The notes below the pieces were generated by a model. The model saw only the letters and a list, made by a program, of their open reading frames with translations, did no database searches and was not told where the DNA came from. Made by a program: the position numbers and the translations under genes. Shown one piece after another: positions 24,673-36,506 of a DNA stretch of 64,000 bases. The first letter of the stretch is position 1. Every line of letters starts with the position of its first letter. The DNA is from an uncultured Bacteroides sp. (GTDB lineage: Bacteria; Bacteroidota; Bacteroidia; Bacteroidales; Bacteroidaceae), in NCBI GenBank assembly GCA_900544075.1, contig UQTJ01000016.1, forward strand, positions 6,992 through 70,991, read 5' to 3'.

Positions 24673-27600
24673 ATGAAAACTCTGTTAATATCTATTCTGC
24701 TTTTAGGAAACATATTTGCGTACATATCAGTAAATGCTACATCGTATACAAACTTGTCTGTAGAAAACGGATTAAGTAATAGAAAAGTATTCTCAACTAC
24801 AAAGTGCCACAAAGGTTACTTATGGTTTGCCACAGAAAGCGGCATAGACAAGTATAACGGAGAAATATTCTCATTATATTCACTGCCATCAGACAATTCA
24901 TTTCATGTAGAGAAACCCAAAGGAATCATAACTACAGAAGATGGAACTGTTTACACATTCAGTAAACATTATGTATATTATTATGACGAAGCTGCAGACT
25001 GCTTCAAGATTTTAGATGAAATCCCTATTTCAAATAAAGAAGTAATTAATTGTATATATTATCATTGTGGTAGTTTGTTTGTAGGTACTACCCATGGATT
25101 ATATCTGAAAAGACAAACCGGAGATATCAAGAAAATTGAGCTGAAGGATTTTAAGAATATTATCTGCATAACCGCGCAGGATGAAGAAACATTATGGATT
25201 GGTTCCACATACGGACTAATCAAACTTTCATGTCCTGATATAATATCAAATACATTCACAGAGAATTTCAATGAAAGAATCCAATCCGTTTATTTTGATA
25301 AAAACACTGAATACTTATGGATAGGAACATTCAATAACGGACTGAAAATATACGATACCCAAAACAATAAAGAAATAGAATTGCCACACAGCAAACTGAA
25401 CCTGCCTATTAGGGTTATTGAACAAACTGACAATACAAATGTATGGGTAGGTATAGATGGTGGAGGTATAGCTGTATTCAACCGCTATACTGTAGAGATG
25501 ATAAAAAGATACTCGACATAAGCTACCGACGATGACAATATCTACTCAAACAATATTTATGATATTCTGTCAACAGAAAACCTTGTATGGGTTACAACAT
25601 ATAATGCCGGAATAATGGCATTCAATAAGAACAATATAACAACCAACGTTTACAGAAAAAACATCAACACACAAAATACATTAAATGATAATCACGTAAA
25701 CGCTATATTAGAAGACTCAAACGGTAATCTGTGGTTCGGAACAAACCAGGGACTCAATCTATATGACACTAAAAAGAAAGAATGGAAAAACTATATTTCA
25801 AAAACGTCAGCCAACAAAGTTATATTGTCAATACATGAGGACAAGAATAAAAGAATATGGGCAGGTGGATATGCCTCAGAGCTTATCTGTATAGATACAA
25901 AAAGCAATTCCATCACACCAATAACTATTGCCAAAAGTCCGATTCGAAGCAAAAACTTTGTTTATTCAATAGAAGAAGATAAAAATGGTGACATGTGGTT
26001 TGGAGGTATAATAAATGACCTTGTAAAATATAATCCGGAGAAAAAAATATATAAGAGATTTCCTGTAAGAAATATAAATCACATAAATAATATAAGAAAA
26101 GACTCATTGGTCATTGCAACAGGAAACGGTCTCGTTATCCTGGACAAGAAAAGCGAAAAAATAAGAACTATAAATCTTTTTGAATGCAAAGGATATAAAG
26201 CATTACATGCTTATCCTTTTCTGAACAGTGTCACTGAGATTCCTTCCATGTCTGGTAATTTATGGCTTGCCACTGAAGGAGAAGGTATATACATTCTAAA
26301 TATATATACAAATGAGCTGAAGAAAATCTCTACCAAAGAGGGACTCTCATCTGACATTGCATACGGAATAATGACTGACGAGAACGGATACATCTGGGTA
26401 AGTACAGAATATGGACTTAACAGAATTAATCCACATACATGGAATATTGATATTTTCAACACTTGGAACGGTATTCCTCATAACGCTTTCAATTTCAGAG
26501 CATATTGCAGAATGAAAAGCGGAAACATGATTTGGGGAGGACCGGAAGGAGCTGTAGAGATAAATCCTTACCAAATAAACAAAAATAATAAAGAGACTAA
26601 TAATCTGCGGTTTGAAAGTTTCTCATTATTCTATAATAAAGTAACTTCAGAAAGTGATAAATCACCACTTAAATATGGTATTGACAATACCAATGATATA
26701 AACTTAAAATATAACCAGCATTCTTTTTCATTCGACTTTATCAACCTTACTGAGAGTAAGAATGTAAAAACATTATACACATGGTATCTTGAGGGATTCG
26801 ACAAACAATGGTCTGTTCCATCTTATGAACATAAGGCAACATATACCAATGTGCCTCCCGGTGATTATACATTCAGAGTTAAAGCTCAGCCTTCAGGACA
26901 TGCCGACGACTCGATAACAAGAAATATCAATATACATATTTCAAAGCCTTTCTGGGCTACGGCATGGGCTATGGCCATATATGCACTAATAATCTTATAT
27001 GTAATATATATGATTGCAAAAGCTTATAAAAACAAACTTGAAGCTAAAGACTCTGACCAAAAGATACGCTTTTTCATAAATATTGCGCATGATATAAGAA
27101 CTCCACTGACGCTTATCAAGGCACCTCTCAATGAAATTGAAGGAGAAAATCTAAGTGAAAACGGTAAATCAGCATTAGTCTTAGCACAAAAGAATACAGA
27201 GAAACTGCTAAGTATGGTCAGCCAGCTCCTTGACTTTCAGAAAATAGAAAGAGAAGCCATGTCGCTGTATGTAGAAGAAACAAATATAAATGACTATATT
27301 GAGAATTGCTTGTCCAGTTTTCAGCTATTGGCTAAAGAAAAGCATATATATATGGATATTAAACTGCCTGAAGAAAAACATACCGGATGGATTGACAGAA
27401 AGAAAATATCTCTGATTATAGACAACCTGGTTTCCAACTCCATAAAATACACTAATGAATATGGAAATATCTGCATAGAAACAAAGGTTAAGGCAAACGT
27501 AATGACCATAAACGTAATAGACGATGGTATAGGAATATCACAAGAAGCACAAAAGAAACTGTTCAACCGTTTCTATAGGGCAGACAATACCGCAAACTCA

Positions 27601-28587
27601 AAAGAGACCGGCAGCGGAATCGGACTTATGCTGACTAAAAAAATGGTCACTTTGCACAAAGGAAAAATTACACTGACAAGTAAGGAGAACATCGGTACAA
27701 CATTCAGTGTTGAAATACCGATAAACAGAAGTTCATATAATAATAACGAGATTCTATATAAAGAAGAAAGGACAAAAGTACTGACCCAGGATGTTGCGGA
27801 AGATGATAATACCAACAAACTGAAAATCTTACTTATAGAAGACAACGATGAACTCAGAGACTATCTGTCAAGACTATTGAATAAAAATTATTATGTTATA
27901 GATGCTCCTAACGGTGAAGAGGGACTGGAAAAAATAAAAAAGGAAATGCCGGATTTCATCTTGTCGGATATTATGATGCCTGGTATTTCCGGTATAGAAC
28001 TATGTAAGAAAGTAAAATCAGATATTGACACCTGCCACATACCTTTAATATTGCTTACCGCATTATCCGAAAGAGAAGATATAATCAAAGGTATAAATGC
28101 CGGTGCCGATGATTATCTGACTAAACCTTTCGACTTAAACATTCTCGAAAGCAAGATTAATACAATAATAAAAAACAGAAAACTATTTAGGAAAAAATAT
28201 ATCGACAAGAGCGCATTCTCATCTGACGAAACGGGAATGAATGATTTGGATAAAAAATTCATGAAAAAGGTCATGTCGTACATTGAAGAAAAAATGGCAA
28301 ATGAAGATTTCAGTATAGACAACCTGGCCATTGAAATGGCTATGAGCCGTTCGGTATTCTATAAAAAGATAAAATCACTTGTAGGACAAAATCCACAGGA
28401 TTTTATAAAGGATATCAAGATGAAAAAGGCAGCAAATCTTCTTAGAGAGAAGAAATACTCTATCAGTGAGATAGCTTATCTTACAGGATTTCCTAATGCA
28501 AAATACTTCAGTACAGCATTCAAAAAATATTATGGAGTATCTCCAAGCCTATTTAATGAACAGGAAAAAGACAGTTCTTCTATCTGA
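24673..28587 (+). pseudogene. Hybrid two-component system regulator interrupted by an in-frame TAA
   Basis: One reading frame runs from the ATG at 24673 to 28587 (about 1300 codons) with a single TAA at 25519-25521. The codons between it and the next ATG at 25615 still read as propeller sequence (NNIYDILSTENLVWVTTY). Domain order is a signal peptide, two seven-bladed Reg_prop propellers (LWFATESG, LWIGS, LWFGTNQG, IWVSTEYG repeats) and a Y_Y_Y domain (WYLEGFDKQWS, then VPPGDYTFRVKA). A membrane helix, a histidine kinase (H-box NIAHDIRTPLT, then ATPase motifs DNLVSNSIKY and GSGIGL), a receiver (LLIEDND, then SDIMMPG and TKPFD) and an AraC-type helix-turn-helix follow. Such regulators sense oligosaccharides in the periplasm and switch on polysaccharide loci. 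The stop would remove everything after residue 282. Confidence 0.9.
25519..25521 (+). other. In-frame premature stop codon in the hybrid regulator
   Basis: The codons around it are TAC TCG ACA TAA GCT ACC GAC in the same frame as both flanking open segments. There is no frameshift. The residues on both sides belong to one beta-propeller. Confidence 0.9.
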
Positions 28588-28626
28588 CTTTTATATTTTA
28601 CTCCATTCAATATCTGTTCATCTCAT

Positions 28627-28670
28627 GTTCATTATCCGTTCAGCGAACATTCACTGAACGGACAATGAAC
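28627..28670. other. Hairpin between convergent regulator and phosphatase genes
   Basis: GTTCATTATCCGTTCAG (28627-28643) and CTGAACGGACAATGAAC (28654-28670) pair over 17 positions with one mismatch and a 10-base loop. There is no strong T run, so it may be a protective 3' hairpin or weak terminator. Confidence 0.6.
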
Positions 28671-28715
28671 TGCTACCAAACAGCAAACAAACACAATCTA
28701 AACAAGGTCTGAAAA

Positions 28716-29189
28716 TTATTTAGATAAGTTTTTCTTTATCTCTTCCAAAAGTCCCTGACAGGCATCTTCCAGTATATCCAGCACATTTTCAAATCCTTGC
28801 GCACCGCCATAGTAAGGGTCAGGAACATAATCGACCACCTTCGTACGGCAGTAATCTGTCATGCGGCCAATCTTCTTTTCAGATTCTATATCCGGAGCCA
28901 TATCACGAAGATTTGATATATTGCGGTCGTCCATACCAAGAATGAGGTCGAAATTATAGAAATCATCTGTGCATACCGGACGCGACAGGTGAGTAAGTCT
29001 GTAACCTCTGCGTGCAGCGTGCATACGCATACGTTCATCTGGCAACTCGCCACGGTGGTATGAACTTGTTCCGGCAGAATCCACTTCTATTTCCTTATCA
29101 AGACCTTCTTTTCTCAAAAGTGTACGCATAACTTCGTCTGCTGTAGCAGAACGGCATATATTACCAAGGCACACAAAAAGTATTTTCAT
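28716..29189 (-). CDS. Low-molecular-weight protein tyrosine phosphatase
   Basis: The 157-residue cytoplasmic enzyme has the P-loop VCLGNICRSATAD at residues 6-18, which matches CxGNxCRS, and the catalytic acid in VPDPYYGG near residue 119. The family removes phosphate from tyrosine on proteins, including the Wzc-type kinases that control capsule export. The start overlaps the preceding PHP phosphatase stop by four bases (ATGA), so the two genes form an operon. No tyrosine kinase is seen nearby. Confidence 0.93.
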   Translation of the reverse strand: MKILFVCLGNICRSATADEVMRTLLRKEGLDKEIEVDSAGTSSYHRGELPDERMRMHAARRGYRLTHLSRPVCTDDFYNFDLILGMDDRNISNLRDMAPDIESEKKIGRMTDYCRTKVVDYVPDPYYGGAQGFENVLDILEDACQGLLEEIKKNLSK

Positions 29190-29896
29190 TTTCCTATATA
29201 CTGTTTAAATCGTTCTACATCGGTATTCATTATCAGTTCTTCAGGGAACTCAGTTTCTGCCAACAGTTGCAGCGCATAGCCATACTCGGCTATATCGAAA
29301 GAAATATGTGCATCGCTTCCAAGAATGACCGGAACTTCGTATTTCTTGCACAATCTCAGTATTTCCAAATTATTGCCTCTTGCTTCCGGCTTGTTGCGAC
29401 ATGGTTTCAGAGAACTGTTGTTTATCTCTAAAAGCGTGTGATGTTCCTTCGATGCCAGGACCAGAGGCTCAAAATCAAGACTTGCCGTTCCGTCTCCAGG
29501 ATGGCTGATGATATTGATGTATGGATTTGAAATCACATTAACCATACCATTAGTGTTCTGTTCCTTAGTTCCGTGGGTATAACATAGTGAGTGTATTCCT
29601 GCAATACGTATATCCAGCATTCGGAGATAAAACTCGTCCATGTCTATATTACCGTTGAAATCGGTTATGTTTATCTCCGCACCAAGAAGAAGTTCTATAC
29701 CATACATTTGTCTTGGTACGACATGAAGATTGCGGAAATAAATAGGGTCACACGTTCCTGGAATACCTGACGAGTGTTCTGTTATTCCCAATAGTTTCAA
29801 TCCCTTTGCTGCTGCCGCCTGTGCCATTTCCTGCAATGTACTGAAAGCATGTCCGCTGGCTATGGTATGGGTATGTACGTCTAATTCTATATTCAT
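29186..29896 (-). CDS. PHP-domain phosphatase (YcdX-like)
   Basis: The 236-residue protein has the PHP metal sites in order: DVHTHTIASGHAFST (residues 6-20), GITEHSSG near 38, EINITDFNG near 74, ISHPGDG near 130 and GSDAHIS near 194. These His and Asp residues bind a trinuclear metal centre. The family hydrolyses phosphate esters in the cytoplasm, with unknown natural substrate. It is first in a two-gene operon with the LMW phosphatase. Its leader is a tandem 8-bp repeat region. Confidence 0.9.
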   Translation of the reverse strand: MNIELDVHTHTIASGHAFSTLQEMAQAAAAKGLKLLGITEHSSGIPGTCDPIYFRNLHVVPRQMYGIELLLGAEINITDFNGNIDMDEFYLRMLDIRIAGIHSLCYTHGTKEQNTNGMVNVISNPYINIISHPGDGTASLDFEPLVLASKEHHTLLEINNSSLKPCRNKPEARGNNLEILRLCKKYEVPVILGSDAHISFDIAEYGYALQLLAETEFPEELIMNTDVERFKQYIGK

Positions 29897-29900
29897 TGTG

Positions 29901-29972
29901 AGTTTGTAAGTTTATAAGTTTGTAAGTTTATGAGTTTGTAAGTTTATGAGTTTGTGAGTTCTTAAGTTTTTA
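29901..29972. repeat. Tandem 8-bp repeat (nine units)
   Basis: Nine consecutive 8-base units follow the pattern AGTTTRTR with small changes, in the gap between the PHP phosphatase and priA. The same unit recurs at 50281-50320. Confidence 0.88.
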
Positions 29973-30019
29973 TGTAAACATCAACCAACTAAAAAACCTA
30001 AGAACTTAAAAACCAACAC

Positions 30020-32482
30020 TTAATACGGGTCTACATCATAATATACCATCAACGACTTGAAACGCTCATCTTCCATTATAGCTCTCTGTACCTGCTGAAG
30101 GTATGTGCGTATCTTCGACATTGATGCCTGCTGTTCAACTTTTATAACTATCTTTTTGATAAACAGTGTCTGTATTCTTCCCACCGGAGGACGGTCAGGA
30201 CCAAGGATTCTGTCACCAAGTCCGTTTCTCAGATAGGATGCCATACAGTCGGCGGCCAGTTCTAATACATCTTCCTTACGATGCTTAAGATATACATATA
30301 TCAACCTGTAGAACGGAGGATATCGGAACATGCTTCTTTCTGCACACTGTTCATCATACAGTGCATTGTAATCATTGGTCACCACCTGATGTATAAGTGG
30401 GATGTCAGGCGATTTGGTCTGAAGTACCACCAGACCGCGCTTATTCTTGCGTCCTGCCCTACCAGAGACCTGTGCCATAAGTTGGAATGCTCTCTCATAC
30501 GAACGGAAATCGGGATAGTTGAGCATGGAATCGGCATTCAGAATACCTACTACACTCACCCTGTCGAAATCCAGTCCCTTGGAAACCATCTGTGTACCGA
30601 TAAGAATATCTGTCTTTCCATCCTGAAAATCGTTGATAATCCTTTCGTATGCAGTGCGAGTGCGAGTGGTATCCATATCCATACGTGCCACTGTGGCATC
30701 AGGGAATATCTGTTTAATATCGTCCTCAACCTTTTCTGTACCGAAGCCGCGGTTAACAAGCTCCACACCTCCACAAGCGGGGCACGACTTTGGCACACTG
30801 TATGTATATCCGCAGTAATGACACGTCAGCTGATTCAATCCTTTATGGTAGGTAAGGCTCACATCGCAGTTCTTGCATTTAGGCACCCATCCGCACATGC
30901 GGCACTCTATCATCGGAGCAAATCCGCGACGATTCTGGAAAAGGATAATCTGTTCCTTGTTCTCGAGTGCTTCTCTCATCTTCTGCAAAAGAAAAGGCGA
31001 AAAGTGCCCGGACATACGTCTTTTGCGTGCCAGTTCCTTGATATCTACCACCTCTATCTCCGGTAACTGTATCTGCTGGTATCTTTCCTTCATCTCTACC
31101 AAAGCATACTTTCCGTGAGTGGCATTATAATATGACTCCATACTCGGAGTGGCTGTGCCGAGAAGAGTTTTCGCACCATAGAGCGATGCAAGCATTATAG
31201 CCGCGCTTCTGGCATGATATCTCGGAGCCGGGTCCTGCTGTTTATACGATGTTTCGTGTTCTTCGTCCACTATCACAAGTCCGAGCCTGCGGAAAGGAAG
31301 AAAGACTGACGAGCGTACACCGAGTATCACATCATAGTCATTGTCTGTAAGCTGTTTCTGCCATATCTCCACACGTTCCGCATCGGGAAACTTTGAATGA
31401 TATACTCCAATACGTGAACCGAATATTCTCTTCAATCGTTCGGTTATCTGCGCGGTAAGGGCTATCTCCGGAAGAAGATAAAGCACCTGCTTTCCGGCTT
31501 TTATTACTTCTTCTATCAGATGGATATATACCTCAGTCTTCCCACTGGCTGTAACTCCATGAAGAAGACATATGTTTTTCTGATGGAATGACGACATTAT
31601 GGAAAGGAAAGCCCTTTGTTGGATTTCATTCAGCGGATTCAATGGGACTGTTTCTGTTTTTCCGGCTGTAAGTCGTCCTATCTCGTGGTTATAAGTTTCG
31701 AAGATATGCTTGTCGATAAGATCGTTCAGAATAGATGCCGATGCTCCGGAAGCCTCCAATAATGTTTTCTTAGAAACTTCTTTCAAAAGTTTTCCTTCCT
31801 GCATCCATCCGGACAACTCTATATACTTCATCAGCAAAGCAAGCTGCTTTGGAGCACGCGCTAAAAGGTCAAACTGTTTCTGAAGTACAGCCTCATCACA
31901 CATACTGTCCTGCAACCGTATGCGGACTTCTGTCTTAGGTTTATAGTTTCGCTTCAATTCTTCTTTTACACGGATAGCGTCCTTCTCCATCAGCGATTTT
32001 ATTGCCGGAAGAATGTTCTTTATATTTCCCGCACGTTCTATCTGGGTGATACACTGCTCTGTATCGACACTCAGGATGTCAAGTATACGCTGTTCCTTAG
32101 GCGATAGAGGCTCATCAGCAACGAAATCAGGATTATATTCCACCACAGTTTCACTCTCCAACTTCATTCCTGAAGGAAGTGCAGCCTTATAGACATCACC
32201 AAGCGTACACAGATAATACTCTGCCACCCATTTCCAGAAAGCCAACTGGCGTTCCAGCATCACAGGAGTTCTGTCAAGTACCTCAGATATATCTTTCGTT
32301 TCGTATTCCTCAGGTGCCGAATAGTGTATTTTCACAACGATGGCTGTGTAATACTTCTTTACTCCGAAAGGAACTACCACACGACACCCTATCTCCACCT
32401 GGTCTTCAAGCGACTCAGGCAAAGAGTATGTAAACGTATTCGCAATGGGAAGCGGCACTATGACATCGACGTACTTTTTCAT
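30020..32482 (-). CDS. priA: Primosomal protein N' (replication restart helicase)
   Basis: PriA recognises stalled forks and reloads the replisome. The protein of about 820 residues has an N-terminal DNA-binding domain, then Walker A LLHGVTASGKTEVYIH near residue 310, and DEEHETSYKQQDPAPRYHAR. A zinc-binding insert has four CxxC pairs (CRMCGWVPKCKNC and CHYCGYTYSVPKSCPACGG). Helicase motifs GTQMVSKGLDFDRV and QVSGRAGR close the core. The length is normal. I prefer the ATG at 32482 (MKKYVDVIVPLPI) over an upstream ATG 15 bases before, because the upstream codons coincide with a TACCTTTG box. Confidence 0.96.
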   Translation of the reverse strand: MKKYVDVIVPLPIANTFTYSLPESLEDQVEIGCRVVVPFGVKKYYTAIVVKIHYSAPEEYETKDISEVLDRTPVMLERQLAFWKWVAEYYLCTLGDVYKAALPSGMKLESETVVEYNPDFVADEPLSPKEQRILDILSVDTEQCITQIERAGNIKNILPAIKSLMEKDAIRVKEELKRNYKPKTEVRIRLQDSMCDEAVLQKQFDLLARAPKQLALLMKYIELSGWMQEGKLLKEVSKKTLLEASGASASILNDLIDKHIFETYNHEIGRLTAGKTETVPLNPLNEIQQRAFLSIMSSFHQKNICLLHGVTASGKTEVYIHLIEEVIKAGKQVLYLLPEIALTAQITERLKRIFGSRIGVYHSKFPDAERVEIWQKQLTDNDYDVILGVRSSVFLPFRRLGLVIVDEEHETSYKQQDPAPRYHARSAAIMLASLYGAKTLLGTATPSMESYYNATHGKYALVEMKERYQQIQLPEIEVVDIKELARKRRMSGHFSPFLLQKMREALENKEQIILFQNRRGFAPMIECRMCGWVPKCKNCDVSLTYHKGLNQLTCHYCGYTYSVPKSCPACGGVELVNRGFGTEKVEDDIKQIFPDATVARMDMDTTRTRTAYERIINDFQDGKTDILIGTQMVSKGLDFDRVSVVGILNADSMLNYPDFRSYERAFQLMAQVSGRAGRKNKRGLVVLQTKSPDIPLIHQVVTNDYNALYDEQCAERSMFRYPPFYRLIYVYLKHRKEDVLELAADCMASYLRNGLGDRILGPDRPPVGRIQTLFIKKIVIKVEQQASMSKIRTYLQQVQRAIMEDERFKSLMVYYDVDPY

Positions 32483-32486
32483 ACCG

Positions 32487-32494
32487 CAAAGGTA
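32487..32494 (-). promoter_or_regulatory. Possible -7 box directly before priA
   Basis: On the minus strand TACCTTTG lies only 4 bases before the ATG at 32482. If it is the real promoter, the mRNA would be leaderless or nearly so. No clear TTTG is present upstream. Confidence 0.4.
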
Positions 32495-32538
32495 CAAAAA
32501 AGGATATGCCGTTGTCTATAAATATTCCCAAACTTTTA

Positions 32539-32546
32539 TAGCTTTG
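32539..32546 (+). promoter_or_regulatory. Promoter -7 box of the oxidoreductase gene
   Basis: TAGCTTTG lies 23 bases before the ATG at 32570. Confidence 0.6.
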
Positions 32547-32569
32547 CATAAACTAATATTTTATACAGG

Positions 32570-33547
32570 ATGAAGAAATACAAAATAGGTATTATCGGTT
32601 GCGGACATATAGCAGAAAAGATGGCTGCCACCATCAACGGGATGCAGGAAACAGAGAGTTATGCGGTTGCATCAAGAAGCTTAGAGAAAGCACAAGCCTT
32701 TGCCTCAAAATGGGATTTCAGCAAAGCATACGGGAGTTATGAAGAGTTGGTTGCCGACAGTGAGATTGACTTAGTTTATATAGCGACACCACATTCGCAT
32801 CATTATGAACATGCACGTTTGTGCATACTGAACGGCAAGCCTGTACTATGTGAGAAATCATTTACTGCCAATGCACATCAGGCAGAAGAGCTTATACGTC
32901 TGGCAGAAGAAAAGAACGTATTCATAACTGAAGCCATCTGGACACGCTACATGCCGCTGTCCGTGAAAATGAAGGAACTGCTGGACGAAGGAGTGATAGG
33001 ACAACCTTACACTCTGTCTGCAAATCTTGGATACGTGATTGCCGACAAGGACAGAATAGCAAAACCGGAACTTGCCGGTGGAGCACTTCTCGACATAGGT
33101 GTCTACACCTTGAACTTCGCAGCTATGGCTTTCGGAAACGATATAAAGGAGATACACTCGGCATGCCAACTGACAGCAACAGGAGTAGACGGACAGGAAA
33201 ACATCACACTGTTCTATAACGACGGAAAGATGGCATCTCTGCAATCATCTGTTTACGCCCAGACAGACAGAATGGGAGTTATCTCCGGCGACAAAGGCTT
33301 CATGGTAATAGAGAATATCAACAACCCTGAATGTATAAAGATTTTCGGCAAGGACTATAAGTTGAAAGCTGAATACAAAGCACCCGAACAAATTACCGGT
33401 TTTGAATATCAGGTAAGAGCTTCCATCGAAGCTATCGAAAACGGCTGGAAAGAATCGCCATACATGCCTCACAAGGAAACCATAAGAATAATGCATCAGA
33501 TGGATGCGCTGCGAAAAGAATGGGGAGTGAAGTTTCCCTGTGATTAA
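32570..33547 (+). CDS. Gfo/Idh/MocA-family NAD(P)-dependent oxidoreductase
   Basis: The 325-residue cytoplasmic protein has a Rossmann start KIGIIGCGHIAEKMA, then DLVYIATPHSHHYEHA and GKPVLCEKSFTANAHQAE near residues 93-110, where the EK pair is the family signature. The segment GGALLDIGVYTLNFA follows near 170, with the conserved D-G and Tyr of the substrate site. The size fits dimeric dihydrodiol dehydrogenase-like members. The sugar or polyol substrate cannot be predicted. It is divergent from priA and stands alone with its own terminator. Confidence 0.88.
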   Translation: MKKYKIGIIGCGHIAEKMAATINGMQETESYAVASRSLEKAQAFASKWDFSKAYGSYEELVADSEIDLVYIATPHSHHYEHARLCILNGKPVLCEKSFTANAHQAEELIRLAEEKNVFITEAIWTRYMPLSVKMKELLDEGVIGQPYTLSANLGYVIADKDRIAKPELAGGALLDIGVYTLNFAAMAFGNDIKEIHSACQLTATGVDGQENITLFYNDGKMASLQSSVYAQTDRMGVISGDKGFMVIENINNPECIKIFGKDYKLKAEYKAPEQITGFEYQVRASIEAIENGWKESPYMPHKETIRIMHQMDALRKEWGVKFPCD

Positions 33548-33550
33548 TAC

Positions 33551-33588
33551 AAAATGCCACAAACCGGATTGTCAGTTTGTGGCATTTT
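33551..33588. terminator. Bidirectional terminator
   Basis: AAAATGCCACAAAC and GTTTGTGGCATTTT form a 14-bp stem with a 10-base loop between the convergent oxidoreductase and beta-galactosidase genes. Confidence 0.88.
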
Positions 33589-33597
33589 CTGATTCTA

Positions 33598-36474
<2,877 letters not shown>

Positions 36475-36506
36475 TCATTAGGCCTAAACCCAATAAAAAA
36501 ATCATC

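Noticed and set aside
25519..25521. Possible recoding of the TAA as a sense codon or a programmed frameshift.
   Set aside because: Both flanks are in the same frame, so no frameshift is needed. TAA is not used for selenocysteine (UGA) or pyrrolysine (UAG), and I see no recoding structure.
29901..29972. The 8-bp repeat array as a CRISPR.
   Set aside because: The units are contiguous and only 8 bases long, with no spacers.
32858..33244. Minus-strand frame of 128 codons under the oxidoreductase gene.
   Set aside because: It is antisense to a clear Gfo/Idh/MocA gene and shows no family motif.
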